Positions 16,457 through 24,318 of a DNA stretch of 64,000 nucleotides are shown piece by piece. Each line of letters begins with the position of its first letter. The first letter of the stretch is position 1. The notes beneath the pieces are model-generated. The model ran no database searches and was not told the origin of the DNA. It saw nothing but the letters and a program-made list of their open reading frames with translations. This DNA is from UBA7672 sp965279085 (lineage in GTDB: Bacteria; Pseudomonadota; Alphaproteobacteria; Caulobacterales; Hyphomonadaceae): positions 2,728,001-2,792,000 of the forward strand of contig OZ257149.1 of the NCBI GenBank assembly GCA_965279085.1, in the 5' to 3' direction. Both the position numbers and the translations under genes were made by a program.

Positions 16457-17484
16457 GCCAAGCTCCGAATCGTCCGCAACACCGATTCCACATGGGAAAT
16501 CGGCACTTCAGGCGTGACGCCATGGCCGAGATTGAAGATATGCGGCCGGCCTTTCAGGCCATCCACGATCTCGCGCACGCGGGTATCAAGGCCCGGTCCG
16601 CCGGCAACGAGACGCATCGGATCGAGATTTCCCTGCACGGCCATGCCCTTGGGCAGGTTGGCGTTCGCCCATTTCAGCGGAATGGCCGTATCGAGTCCCA
16701 CCGCGTTCACGCCCGTCCGCTCCGCATAGGCTTGCACAAGTGCTCCAGCGCCGCGCGGAAAACCGATGATCGGCTGTTTCACGCCCAGCGCCCGCACCCG
16801 TTGTACGAGTTTCGCCGTCGGACCGATCACCCAGCGTTCAAACGCATCTTCCGCCAGACCCTCGGCCCAGCTTTCGAACAGCATCAGCGCATCGGCGCCC
16901 GCGTTTGCCTGCATCAGCAGGTAGTGCGCGCTGGCTTCGACGAGTTGCTCCAGCATTCCGTCGAGTTCTGCGGGATGTTCATAGCCGAACTTGCGCGAAT
17001 CCGACTTGTCCGTGCCGCCACGTCCCTCGATCGCATAGACGCCGACGGTCCACGGCGATCCGGCGAAACCGATCAGCGTCGTGGAATTATCGAGGCTCGC
17101 ACGCACCCGCTCCACCGTCTCGCCGACAGGCGCGAGATGCGCGAGAACCTTCTCCATCGAAACGTTCGCGAGATCCTTTGCCTTCGTCGCGGGATCGACG
17201 CGTGGACCTTCACCTTCCAGGAAGCGAACATTTCGCCCCATCGCATCGAGGATGAGAAGGATGTCGGCAAAGAGGATCGCGCCATCCATCCCATAGCGGC
17301 GAATGGGCTGCAGTGTTGCTTCCGCTGCGAGGGAAGGGGTGTAGCAGAAGTCGAGGAAGTCCCGCGCCTTCGCACGTGTCTCGCGATATTCGGGAAGATG
17401 CCGTCCTGCCTGACGCATCATCCATACGGGAACGGGATCGATCCGTTCTCCGTTGAGCACTCTAAGCAATCTTCTGTCGTTCAA
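16453..17484 (-). CDS. hemE: Uroporphyrinogen decarboxylase
   Basis: 343 residues. The N-terminal signature PVWMMRQAGRHLPEYR, with the catalytic-site arginines, and GFAGSPWTVGVYAIEG identify HemE, which decarboxylates uroporphyrinogen III to coproporphyrinogen III. It is the first gene of the hemE-hemH-hemJ transcript. Its 5' end borders the intergenic region with origin features, exactly as hemE does at the Caulobacter origin, so its promoter is probably embedded in the origin and could be affected by CtrA and DNA methylation. Confidence 0.96.
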   Translation of the reverse strand: MNDRRLLRVLNGERIDPVPVWMMRQAGRHLPEYRETRAKARDFLDFCYTPSLAAEATLQPIRRYGMDGAILFADILLILDAMGRNVRFLEGEGPRVDPATKAKDLANVSMEKVLAHLAPVGETVERVRASLDNSTTLIGFAGSPWTVGVYAIEGRGGTDKSDSRKFGYEHPAELDGMLEQLVEASAHYLLMQANAGADALMLFESWAEGLAEDAFERWVIGPTAKLVQRVRALGVKQPIIGFPRGAGALVQAYAERTGVNAVGLDTAIPLKWANANLPKGMAVQGNLDPMRLVAGGPGLDTRVREIVDGLKGRPHIFNLGHGVTPEVPISHVESVLRTIRSLA

Positions 17485-17648
17485 GCGTCACCCGGCGGGA
17501 GAGAAGAAGAGTCTTCTTATATGAATCTGAATCTTAGATTCTTTGGTGGTGTTTAGTCCGTTCATAAGTGCGCGCAACGCGCTCTCCACAAACGCCTCAC
17601 ACAGTGAGTCACCGTGAATCGTGTTTCGTTCCGACAGGCCGGCGCAGA

Positions 17649-17663
17649 TTAACCTCTCGTTAA
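17649..17663. promoter_or_regulatory. CtrA-type box 1
   Basis: TTAA-N7-TTAA, an exact match to the full CtrA recognition pattern, inside the predicted origin. In Caulobacter CtrA binding at such boxes blocks replication initiation. Confidence 0.8.
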
Positions 17664-17671
17664 GACCTTCG

Positions 17672-17686
17672 TTAACAACACCTTAA
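17672..17686. promoter_or_regulatory. CtrA-type box 2
   Basis: Second exact TTAA-N7-TTAA match, 8 bp after the first, so the two boxes are tandem and nearly on the same helix face. A GANTC site follows four bases downstream. Confidence 0.8.
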
Positions 17687-17709
17687 CGAGAGTCGAGTCC
17701 CGGGACGTG

Positions 17710-17736
17710 GACTCATGGGCGCCAAATTCATGAGTC
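17710..17736. repeat. Origin inverted repeat with a GANTC in each arm
   Basis: Arms GACTCATG (17710-17717) and CATGAGTC (17729-17736), perfect over 8 bp with an 11-nt spacer. Each arm contains one GANTC. Shorter inverted repeats of the same type are at 17695-17714 (GAGTCC/GGACTC) and 17758-17778 (GACTCG/CGAGTC). Confidence 0.75.
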
Positions 17737-17801
17737 TTCTCCAGCCTCTCCACCTGTGACTCGTGGTGTGAGCGAGTCGTGTGGCGTTCGCGCGCCCAAG
17801 C

Positions 17802-17810
17802 TTGTCCACA
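17802..17810 (+). promoter_or_regulatory. DnaA-box-like site
   Basis: TTGTCCACA differs from the DnaA box TTATCCACA by one base. It lies 56 bp before the ppsR start codon, within the predicted origin. Confidence 0.6.
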
Positions 17811-17865
17811 ATCCACTCCCAGCGGTATTGGGTAACTCAGTGCAGAACGCCGCAAAGCCGGGGAC

Positions 17866-18684
17866 ATGACCTTCGAAACCTATTTCAACGTGCATCTGGT
17901 CTCGGATTCGACCGGCGAAACGCTCAATGCGGTGATGCGCGCGGCGTGCGCCCAGTTCGACAACATCGCCCCGCTCGAACACAACTACTACCTGGTGCGG
18001 TCGCCGAAGCAGCTGGAGCGCGTGCTGAAGGAAATCGAGAACGCGCCCGGCGTCGTTCTTTATACCATCACCGACCAGAGCCTGCGCACGAAGCTGGAAG
18101 AGCGTTGCCGCGAGCTCGGCTCGCCGACGCTTCCCGTCATCGACGCCGCCGTGAATATGCTCTCGCGCTATCTCGGCCTGCAGTCGGCGCACAAGGTCGC
18201 CGGCCAGTATCACCTGGACGCAGAATATTTCGCGCGGATCGAGACGATCAATTTCGCGCTCCAGCACGACGACGGCCAGCACACCGATCGCCTGAAGGAA
18301 GCCGATGTGGTGCTCGTCGGCGTTTCACGCACATCAAAGACGCCGACCTGCGTCTATCTCGGCAACCGCGGCGTCAAGGCGGCGAACGTCCCGCTCGTGC
18401 CCGGTGTGGAAGTGCCGGAGATTCTCACAGGCCCCGATGCGCCACTCGTCGTTGCGTTGAAAATTTCGCCTGACCGCCTCGTGCAGATCCGTCGTCATCG
18501 CCTGTTGTCGCTCAACGAAGCGGCCGACACATCTTATGCAGACGAGGAAACCGTCCAGCAGGAAGTCACTGACGCAAATCGCCTGTTTGCGCGCATGAAA
18601 TGGCCGACCATCGATGTCAGCCGTCGCTCCGTCGAGGAAACCGCCGCCGCCATCCTGAACATCATCCAGGAACATCGCCGGTGA
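17866..18684 (+). CDS. ppsR: Pyruvate,phosphate dikinase / PEP synthase regulatory protein (DUF299)
   Basis: 272 residues. This family has bifunctional kinase/phosphorylase activity that switches PPDK or PEP synthase on and off using ADP and Pi. The N-terminal HLVSDSTGETLNAVMRA and the P-loop-like GVSRTSKTPT (about residues 155-164) are the family's defining motifs. It is the first gene right of the predicted origin, in the same position as the DUF299 gene of Caulobacter, and overlaps maf at its stop (GTGA). Whether the local target is PPDK or PEP synthase cannot be told from this window. Confidence 0.93.
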   Translation: MTFETYFNVHLVSDSTGETLNAVMRAACAQFDNIAPLEHNYYLVRSPKQLERVLKEIENAPGVVLYTITDQSLRTKLEERCRELGSPTLPVIDAAVNMLSRYLGLQSAHKVAGQYHLDAEYFARIETINFALQHDDGQHTDRLKEADVVLVGVSRTSKTPTCVYLGNRGVKAANVPLVPGVEVPEILTGPDAPLVVALKISPDRLVQIRRHRLLSLNEAADTSYADEETVQQEVTDANRLFARMKWPTIDVSRRSVEETAAAILNIIQEHRR

Positions 18685-19289
18685 GCGCATCCCCTGAAAA
18701 CCGCCTGATCCTTGCCTCGAAAAGCAAATCCCGCGCGTCCGTGCTGAAGGCCGCCGGTCTGCAATTCGAGCAAATTGGCTCCGGCGTCGACGAAGACGCG
18801 CTCAAGGACGCGTTGCGCGCCGAAGGCGCCAGCGTCGCCAAACAGGCCGATTTGCTGGCCGAAACCAAGGCATTGAAGGTCTCCATCTCGCATCCCGGCA
18901 TCGTCCTCGGCTGCGACCAGATGCTCGATCTCGACGGCGAGGGTCTCGACAAGGCCGATACACGCGACGGAGCACGGGACATACTCAAACGCCTGCGCGG
19001 CAAGACGCACATTCTCCAGGGCGCGATCGTCGCCTGCATCGATGGCGCGCCGGTCTGGCGCCATCTCGCTCAACCAAGACTTCACGTGCGCAACTTCTCC
19101 GACCAGTTCCTCGAGGGCTATCTCGATCATATCGGCGACGCCGCCTTCGAAAGCGTCGGCTGTTACCAACTCGAGGGCAGGGGCTCACAGCTCTTCGATC
19201 GCATCGAGGGCGACTATTTCTCGATCCTTGGAATGCCCTTGCTTCCGCTGTTGCAGTGGCTGCGCGACCGCGGCGTGGTTCCGGCATGA
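18681..19289 (+). CDS. maf: Maf family nucleotide pyrophosphatase
   Basis: 202 residues starting at the GTG that overlaps the ppsR stop (GTGA); the longer frame upstream is a shadow. Maf proteins hydrolyse non-canonical or modified nucleoside triphosphates. The opening LILASKSKSRASVLKAAGL corresponds to the family LASxSxRR signature, and VLGCDQML is the catalytic-region motif, closer to the YceF (m7GTP) subgroup than to the YhdE subgroup. The C-terminal YQLEGRGSQLFDRIEGDYF block is normal. Its stop overlaps aroE by ATGA. Confidence 0.9.
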   Translation: MSASPENRLILASKSKSRASVLKAAGLQFEQIGSGVDEDALKDALRAEGASVAKQADLLAETKALKVSISHPGIVLGCDQMLDLDGEGLDKADTRDGARDILKRLRGKTHILQGAIVACIDGAPVWRHLAQPRLHVRNFSDQFLEGYLDHIGDAAFESVGCYQLEGRGSQLFDRIEGDYFSILGMPLLPLLQWLRDRGVVPA

Positions 19290-20101
19290 CGCAGCTCTAT
19301 GCCGTCGTCGGCGATCCGGTGGCGCATTCGCTCTCGCCGATGATCCACAATGCCTGGATCGTGGCTGCTGGCCTCGACGCCCACTATGACCGCATCCACC
19401 TGCAATCAGCCGATGCATCGCGGGACATTGTCGCGCTGGCCGCGAAATATTCTGGCCTCAACATCACCCTGCCGCACAAGATCGCCGCGCTCGCAGCTTC
19501 TGCCGCGAGTTCGCCTGGCGCGCGCGCAATCGGCGCCGCGAACACCCTCGCACGCGACAACAAGGGCGGATGGACGGCCCACAACACCGACATCGACGGT
19601 TTTTCCGAAGCACTTCGCCTCGCAGCAGGCTCGACGCTCATCCGCAGCGTCGTCATGATCGGCGCCGGCGGCGCGGCACGTGCGGCCGTGGCGAGCCTTG
19701 CGTCCTCTGGCGTGAAGCTTGCCATCGTGAACCGGTCTGAGGCCAACGCGGCGTCGCTCGCGAAAGACCTCGCGCCGCATGCGGAGACTGGGGACCTGTC
19801 GCAGCTTTCTTCCTTTGCCGAGACGGCCGACCTGGTCGTGAACTCCGCCAGCCTCGGGCATGCGGGCGCAACTCTTCCCGTGCTGCCGGCAGGCAAGGGA
19901 CGCCCCTTCCTCGACCTAAGCTATGGCAAAGCCGCTGAGCAGACGCTTGCCGCCGCTGCGGCTTCCGGCTGGACGCCGCACGATGGCTTACCCATGTTGG
20001 TCGGACAGGCTGCGGCCGCGTTTCGCATCTGGTTCGGGATCTCGCCCGACCAGGCAAGCGCACTGGAAGCCTGCCGGACGGCAGTGGCGGGTCGCGCATG
20101 A
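19286..20101 (+). CDS. aroE: Shikimate dehydrogenase
   Basis: 271 residues from the ATG at 19286 that overlaps the maf stop. AroE reduces 3-dehydroshikimate with NADPH in aromatic amino-acid synthesis. Substrate-site motifs are VVGDPVAHSLSPMIHN at the N-terminus, with the Ser pair, and LNITLPHKIAALA, with the catalytic Lys. The Rossmann motif is VMIGAGGAARA. The gene is the third of a chain of overlapping genes, ppsR-maf-aroE-coaE-dnaQ, an order common in Alphaproteobacteria. Confidence 0.95.
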   Translation: MTQLYAVVGDPVAHSLSPMIHNAWIVAAGLDAHYDRIHLQSADASRDIVALAAKYSGLNITLPHKIAALAASAASSPGARAIGAANTLARDNKGGWTAHNTDIDGFSEALRLAAGSTLIRSVVMIGAGGAARAAVASLASSGVKLAIVNRSEANAASLAKDLAPHAETGDLSQLSSFAETADLVVNSASLGHAGATLPVLPAGKGRPFLDLSYGKAAEQTLAAAAASGWTPHDGLPMLVGQAAAAFRIWFGISPDQASALEACRTAVAGRA

Positions 20102-20787
20102 TCAAGCTGGCTCTCACAGGCTCCATCGGCATGGGTAAGTCCGCAACGGCCGCCATGTTCGCGGCGCGCGGCATTCCGGTTTACGATGCCGACGCCGCCG
20201 TGCACGCCGCCTATGCGCCGGGCGGTGAAGCGGTTGCCCCCATCGAATGGGCCTTCCCCGGCGTGATCGGCGCCGATGGCGGCATCGACCGTGCCAAGCT
20301 GCGTCACCGCGTCGCGACAAATCCCGAGCTGATGAAAAAGCTCGAAAGCATCGTCCACCCCATCATCGCGGGCGCCAACCGCGCCTTCCTCGAAAAGGCC
20401 GAGCGGGAAGGGCAGGACATTGTCGTGCTCGACATCCCGCTCCTGTTCGAAACCGGCGGGGACAAGCGCGTCGACGTCATTGCTGTGGTCACCGCCCCAA
20501 AGGATGTGCAGAAGCAGCGCGTGTTAAGCCGCGGACAGATGACGGAGTCTGAGTTCGAGGCGATATTGGCCCGGCAGGCGCCCGATTCGGTAAAGCGCCA
20601 GCGCGCGGATTTCGTCATCAACACGGGCCTCGGCTTTCCCTATGCCGAGGCTCAGGTCGACGAGATCATCGAGGCGCTGCGGACCCGGATCAGGCAGGCT
20701 GCCGAACTTGAGGCGGAAGAATGCGCGAAGTCGTCTTCGATACAGAAACAACCGGGCTCAATCCCCGGGAGGGCGACCGCATCGTAG
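20098..20787 (+). CDS. coaE: Dephospho-CoA kinase with C-terminal tail overlapping dnaQ
   Basis: 229 residues. CoaE phosphorylates dephospho-CoA in the last step of coenzyme A synthesis. Walker A GSIGMGKSA (residues 8-16), VYDADAAVH and VLDIPLLFETG are the family motifs. The conserved domain ends around residue 200. The last 22 codons, ending in a low-complexity serine/glycine tail, are read in a different frame over the first 67 bp of dnaQ, an unusually long overlap. The start overlaps the aroE stop (ATGA). Confidence 0.93.
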   Translation: MIKLALTGSIGMGKSATAAMFAARGIPVYDADAAVHAAYAPGGEAVAPIEWAFPGVIGADGGIDRAKLRHRVATNPELMKKLESIVHPIIAGANRAFLEKAEREGQDIVVLDIPLLFETGGDKRVDVIAVVTAPKDVQKQRVLSRGQMTESEFEAILARQAPDSVKRQRADFVINTGLGFPYAEAQVDEIIEALRTRIRQAAELEAEECAKSSSIQKQPGSIPGRATAS

Positions 20788-21419
20788 AGGTGGGTTGCAT
20801 CGAGCTGGTCAACTACCTTCCCACCGGCCGCGAATTCCAGATCTACATCAACCCCGGCCGCCCGGTGTCCGAGGCTACGGTCCGCATCACGGGCATCACC
20901 AACGAGACGCTGCGCGACAAGAAGCGCTTCGAGCATCCCGACGTGGTCGATGCGCTGATGGCCTTCCTTGGCGATGATCCCATCGTCGCCCACAACGCCG
21001 AATTCGACCGCGGCTTCCTCAACTACGAGCTCGAACTCCTCGGCCGCCCACAGCTGCCGAAGGAGCGTTTCATCGACACGCTCGTGCTCGCGCGCGAACA
21101 CCGCCCCGGCTCGCCTGCCTCGCTCGATGCGGTCTGCAAACGCTTCAACATCTCGATCGAGAACCGCGTCCTGCACGGCGCGCTGCTCGACGCCCAGCTT
21201 CTCGCCATGGCGTATCTCGAACTGCGGGGCGGCAGGGAGCGCGCGTTCGACTTCGCCAACACCGCCGGGGGAGGCGCGAATGCGTTGTCCGCCCAGACGC
21301 CGCGCCGCCAGCGCCCGACGCCGCTCGCCGCCCGCATCACGCCGGAAGAACTGGCCGCCCATGAGGCCTTCATCGGCAAGCTGGGCGAGAACGCCATCTG
21401 GAAGAAACTCGCCAGCTAG
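20721..21419 (+). CDS. dnaQ: DNA polymerase III epsilon subunit (3'-5' proofreading exonuclease)
   Basis: 232 residues. The DEDDh exonuclease motifs are complete: FDTETTG (Exo I), HNAEFDRGF (Exo II) and the Exo III segment HGALLDA with the HxxxxD spacing. The C-terminal tail after residue about 185 (alanine and proline rich, then EELAAHEAFIGKLGENAIW) fits the polymerase alpha-binding tail of DnaQ. The conserved VVFDTETTG begins at residue 4, so the start at 20721 is secure although it lies inside coaE. Confidence 0.95.
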   Translation: MREVVFDTETTGLNPREGDRIVEVGCIELVNYLPTGREFQIYINPGRPVSEATVRITGITNETLRDKKRFEHPDVVDALMAFLGDDPIVAHNAEFDRGFLNYELELLGRPQLPKERFIDTLVLAREHRPGSPASLDAVCKRFNISIENRVLHGALLDAQLLAMAYLELRGGRERAFDFANTAGGGANALSAQTPRRQRPTPLAARITPEELAAHEAFIGKLGENAIWKKLAS

Positions 21420-21471
21420 CTGCCGCCACGGCGCCGGATGACAAGCCGCGCTCGCGCGCTAGGCTGTCTCC

Positions 21472-22509
21472 ATGAAAGCGCTCACCTATCACGGCCCGAA
21501 GGACATTCGCTTTGAAAGCATGTCCGATCCAAAGATTGTCGCTCCCCACGCAGCCATCGTGCGCGTGAAGGCGTGCGGCATCTGCGGAAGCGACCTCCAC
21601 ATCTATCAGGGCCACGGCTTCTCCGACGACATTGGGTTCTGCGTCGGCCATGAAGCCGTCGGCGAGATCGTCGAGGTCGGCAGCCATGTCGAGACGCTGA
21701 AGGTCGGCGATCAGGTCATGATCTCCGCCGCCGTCGGCTGCGGCCGCTGCCAGGCCTGCAGGGCAGGCGACTGTGTGCGCTGCGAGTTCAACGACACGGG
21801 CTGCTACGGCCTCAGCCACGCGCTCGAAGGGTGTCAGGCCGAAGCCGTCATGGTCCCGCACGCCGACCATAACGCGGCGCGCATCCCCGAAGGCCTCAGC
21901 CTCGATCAGGGCCTGATGCTCACCGACAACCTGCCGACCGCGTATCTGGGCGCGACGAACGCCAACATCCGCCCGGGCAGCATCGTCGCCGTGATTGGCC
22001 TTGGCCCCATCGGCCTGATGGCTGTCGAGATCGCCTTCGCGCTCGGCGCCTCAAAGGTCTATGCCGCCGATCTCGTCTCCGAACGCCGCGCCCATGCCGA
22101 AAGGCTCGGCGCCATCGCGCTGACCCCGGGCGACGAAAAGAAAGAGCTGAAGGAATTCACCAAAGGCCGCCTTGCCGAATGCGTGGTCGAGGCCGTCGGC
22201 GCCGATGCGACGCTGAAGCTGGCGCTCGACCTTGCCGGCCGTCAGGCGACCGTCTCCACCATCGGGGTCAACCAGACGCGGCAATTCCCGTTCCCGATGG
22301 CGCTCGCCTTCAACAAGGGCCTGACCTTCCGAACTTCGCTCTGTTCGGTGGTGAAACACTGGCCGGAACTGATCGCGCTGGTTCGTCGCGGCCGGCTGAA
22401 GCCGGAGCAGTACATCTCGCACAGGATGCCGCTCGCCGAAGGCCCCGCGGCCTACGACATGTTCAACGCACGCCGCGATGGCGCGCTGAAGATGGTTCTG
22501 AACTGCTAG
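21472..22509 (+). CDS. Zinc-dependent alcohol dehydrogenase family protein
   Basis: 345 residues of the medium-chain dehydrogenase/reductase superfamily. The catalytic zinc site is supplied by CGICGSDLH and GHEAVGEIVEVG, and the structural zinc by the four cysteines of CGRCQACRAGDCVRC. The NAD(P) fold has GLGPIGLMAVEIA. The substrate cannot be deduced; sequences of this type include formaldehyde-, threonine- and secondary-alcohol-dehydrogenase relatives. It starts 52 bp after dnaQ and converges on secB with a 4-bp gap and no visible hairpin. Confidence 0.87.
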   Translation: MKALTYHGPKDIRFESMSDPKIVAPHAAIVRVKACGICGSDLHIYQGHGFSDDIGFCVGHEAVGEIVEVGSHVETLKVGDQVMISAAVGCGRCQACRAGDCVRCEFNDTGCYGLSHALEGCQAEAVMVPHADHNAARIPEGLSLDQGLMLTDNLPTAYLGATNANIRPGSIVAVIGLGPIGLMAVEIAFALGASKVYAADLVSERRAHAERLGAIALTPGDEKKELKEFTKGRLAECVVEAVGADATLKLALDLAGRQATVSTIGVNQTRQFPFPMALAFNKGLTFRTSLCSVVKHWPELIALVRRGRLKPEQYISHRMPLAEGPAAYDMFNARRDGALKMVLNC

Positions 22510-22513
22510 AAGA

Positions 22514-23020
22514 TCAGGTCGCGGCCGGCTTGGCCGCAGCGGCATCCGCTTCGGCGCGTTGGCGCTGCTGGCGGTAGAGGCCGACGAAATCGATCGGATC
22601 GATCATCAGCGGCGGATGTCCGCCCTCACGTGTCACATCCGCAATGATGCGTCGCGCGAACGGGAAGAGCAGGCGCGGGCATTCGATCAGCAGCATCGGT
22701 TCCACGTCTTCGCGCTTCGCGTCCTGCAGCTGGACGACGCCGGCGTAAACCAGCTCACAGATGAACACGACGCTCTCCTGCCGCTTGGCGCGGGCGGAGA
22801 GGCGAAGCTCTACTGCATAAATCTGTTCCTGCGGCGGGCCGGGCTCGATCTTCACGTCGATGCCGAGTTCGATCTCCGGCGCGGTGTTGCCCTGCTGGTT
22901 GCCGAACAGGCCCGGATTCTCGAATGAAAGGTCCTTAACGTACTGGGCCAGAACCCGGATCATCGGCGGTCCGCCAGCCTGGGCGGGCTTGTTCGCATCG
23001 GTTTCAGGCGCGTCAGTCAT
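22514..23020 (-). CDS. secB: Protein-export chaperone SecB
   Basis: 168 residues from the ATG at 23018-23020; the open frame continues upstream without similarity. SecB is the tetrameric cytosolic chaperone that holds preproteins for SecA. Family blocks are QYVKDLSFENPG, IYAVELRLSARA, CELVYAGVVQL and ECPRLLFPFARRIIADVTREGG, followed by the MIDPIDFVGLY groove residues. The alanine-rich tail is typical of alphaproteobacterial SecB. The tim44-like gene is divergent at 161 bp, the conserved arrangement in this group. Confidence 0.96.
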   Translation of the reverse strand: MTDAPETDANKPAQAGGPPMIRVLAQYVKDLSFENPGLFGNQQGNTAPEIELGIDVKIEPGPPQEQIYAVELRLSARAKRQESVVFICELVYAGVVQLQDAKREDVEPMLLIECPRLLFPFARRIIADVTREGGHPPLMIDPIDFVGLYRQQRQRAEADAAAAKPAAT

Positions 23021-23181
23021 GGGAATTTTAGGTCCGGAATTGGCATAAAAGGAAGGCTGGGCGGCTATCACGCTAGCGAGACGGCCGCAACAACGGGCTG
23101 ACTTAGGGGGTTTTGTGTCTATATTGATCAGACGGGGAGCAAGGCCTGTGCCTTCTCCGCGCAAAATGCTGAAGGTCGCCT

Positions 23182-23790
23182 TTGTCTATTGATCTGATCA
23201 TCCTTGCGGCGATTGCGGTCTTCGTGATTTCCCGCCTGTACGCTGTTCTAGGCCAGAAAACCGGGGCCGAGCCGCCCGCGCACCGCTATCGCGAGGCGCC
23301 CGTCCGCGCGCCCGAGCGTGAGGACGATGCCGTCGAAGCCGAAGACAAGCCGCGCCTCCGCGCCGCGTTCACCGGCCCGGCCGCTGCCGGCATGGAAGCC
23401 ATCGCCGCCGTGGACGACAGCTTCTCGCCGGAAGACTTCACCAAGGGCGCCCGTCGCGCCTACGAAATGATCGTCGGGGCATTCGCCGACGGCGACCGCG
23501 ACACGCTGAAAACGCTGGTCGATGACGACGTGATGGAAGTCTACGGCGCCGCCATCGCCGAGCGTGAAAAGTCCGGCGGCGAACCGATGCGTCTCGTTCG
23601 CCTCCGTCAGGCCCGGATCGTGGAAGCCTCCGTCGATGCGGCCCAGATGGCCCGCGTTCTGGTGTCGTTCGAAAGCGAGCTTTCGGATGGCGAGAACATG
23701 CGCCCGGCCAAGGAGATCTGGACCTTCAAGCGTTCGCTGAAGGATCAGAACCCCAACTGGCTGCTCGACGAAGTCGCAACGGCCAGCTAA
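23182..23790 (+). CDS. Tim44-like domain protein
   Basis: 202 residues with a TTG start (SIDLIILAAIAVFVI) preceded by a GAAGG element. One N-terminal membrane helix is followed by an acidic linker and a Tim44-like domain (SPEDFTKGARRAYEMIVGAFADGD to the end). Bacterial relatives are inner-membrane proteins of uncertain role; the mitochondrial homologue belongs to the import motor. The gene's usual alphaproteobacterial position, divergent from secB and upstream of smr, supports the call. The mltA gene often found between tim44 and smr is absent here. Confidence 0.88.
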   Translation: MSIDLIILAAIAVFVISRLYAVLGQKTGAEPPAHRYREAPVRAPEREDDAVEAEDKPRLRAAFTGPAAAGMEAIAAVDDSFSPEDFTKGARRAYEMIVGAFADGDRDTLKTLVDDDVMEVYGAAIAEREKSGGEPMRLVRLRQARIVEASVDAAQMARVLVSFESELSDGENMRPAKEIWTFKRSLKDQNPNWLLDEVATAS

Positions 23791-23814
23791 CCGGCCCTGT
23801 GATATCCGGCGCAG

Positions 23815-24318
23815 ATGGCCCGCCGACTCACCCCCGATGAACGCAAGCTATGGTCGCGCGTCGCGCGCACCGTCCGCCTTGCGCCCGGGCGCGTGATCGA
23901 GCCCGAAGAGCCGGAAACCGCTCCCGTCATGTCCGGCCCGCAGGTATTGCCATCGGCAGGGAAGGCGGCCCCGCCAAGCCCACGCCGCCCTTCACCGCCC
24001 GACGATCTCTCCGGCCAGCGCCGCATCCGCCGTGGCCAGAACGAGATCGACGCCCGCCTCGACCTTCACGGCCACACGCAGGACACCGCCCACCGCGAAG
24101 TCGTTGACTTCATCCTGCGGCAGGCGTCGCTCGGCGCGCGCTGCGTGCTCGTCATCACCGGCAAGGGCAGGCTGGGCACGGGCGTTCTGCGCTCCCGGCT
24201 GTTCGACTGGATCGCCGATCCGAACCTCCGCCCCTTCATCGCCGGCTACGCCACTGCGCACCCGAGGCATGGCGGCTCCGGCGCGGTCTACCTGTTTCTC
24301 AGGTCGGGGAGCCGGTAA
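23815..24318 (+). CDS. Smr-domain protein
   Basis: 167 residues. A proline-rich, variable N-terminus is followed by a small MutS-related (Smr) domain: LDLHGHTQDTAHREV carries the conserved LDLHG, and VITGKGRLGTGVLR the TGxG element. Smr domains are endonuclease or nucleic-acid-binding modules; in bacteria the stand-alone forms have roles in RNA cleavage or recombination control. It begins 24 bp after the tim44-like gene and its last 20 bp overlap the 3' end of the convergent TPR lipoprotein gene. Confidence 0.9.
   Translation: MARRLTPDERKLWSRVARTVRLAPGRVIEPEEPETAPVMSGPQVLPSAGKAAPPSPRRPSPPDDLSGQRRIRRGQNEIDARLDLHGHTQDTAHREVVDFILRQASLGARCVLVITGKGRLGTGVLRSRLFDWIADPNLRPFIAGYATAHPRHGGSGAVYLFLRSGSR

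Larger units (their letters stand above)
17485..17865. other. oriC: Predicted chromosomal replication origin (Cori-type)
   Basis: This 381-bp gap between hemE and the DUF299 gene ppsR is at the conserved position of the Caulobacter origin. It contains an AT-rich stretch at about 17505-17555, two tandem TTAA-N7-TTAA CtrA boxes (17649-17686), a near-consensus DnaA box (17802-17810) plus a weaker one at 17582-17590 (two mismatches), and twelve GANTC methylation sites at 17509, 17523, 17529, 17537, 17606, 17616, 17690, 17695, 17710, 17732, 17758 and 17774. Gene direction changes here: mostly leftward on the left, rightward on the right. Origin function is inferred from synteny and motifs, not demonstrated. 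Confidence 0.85.
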
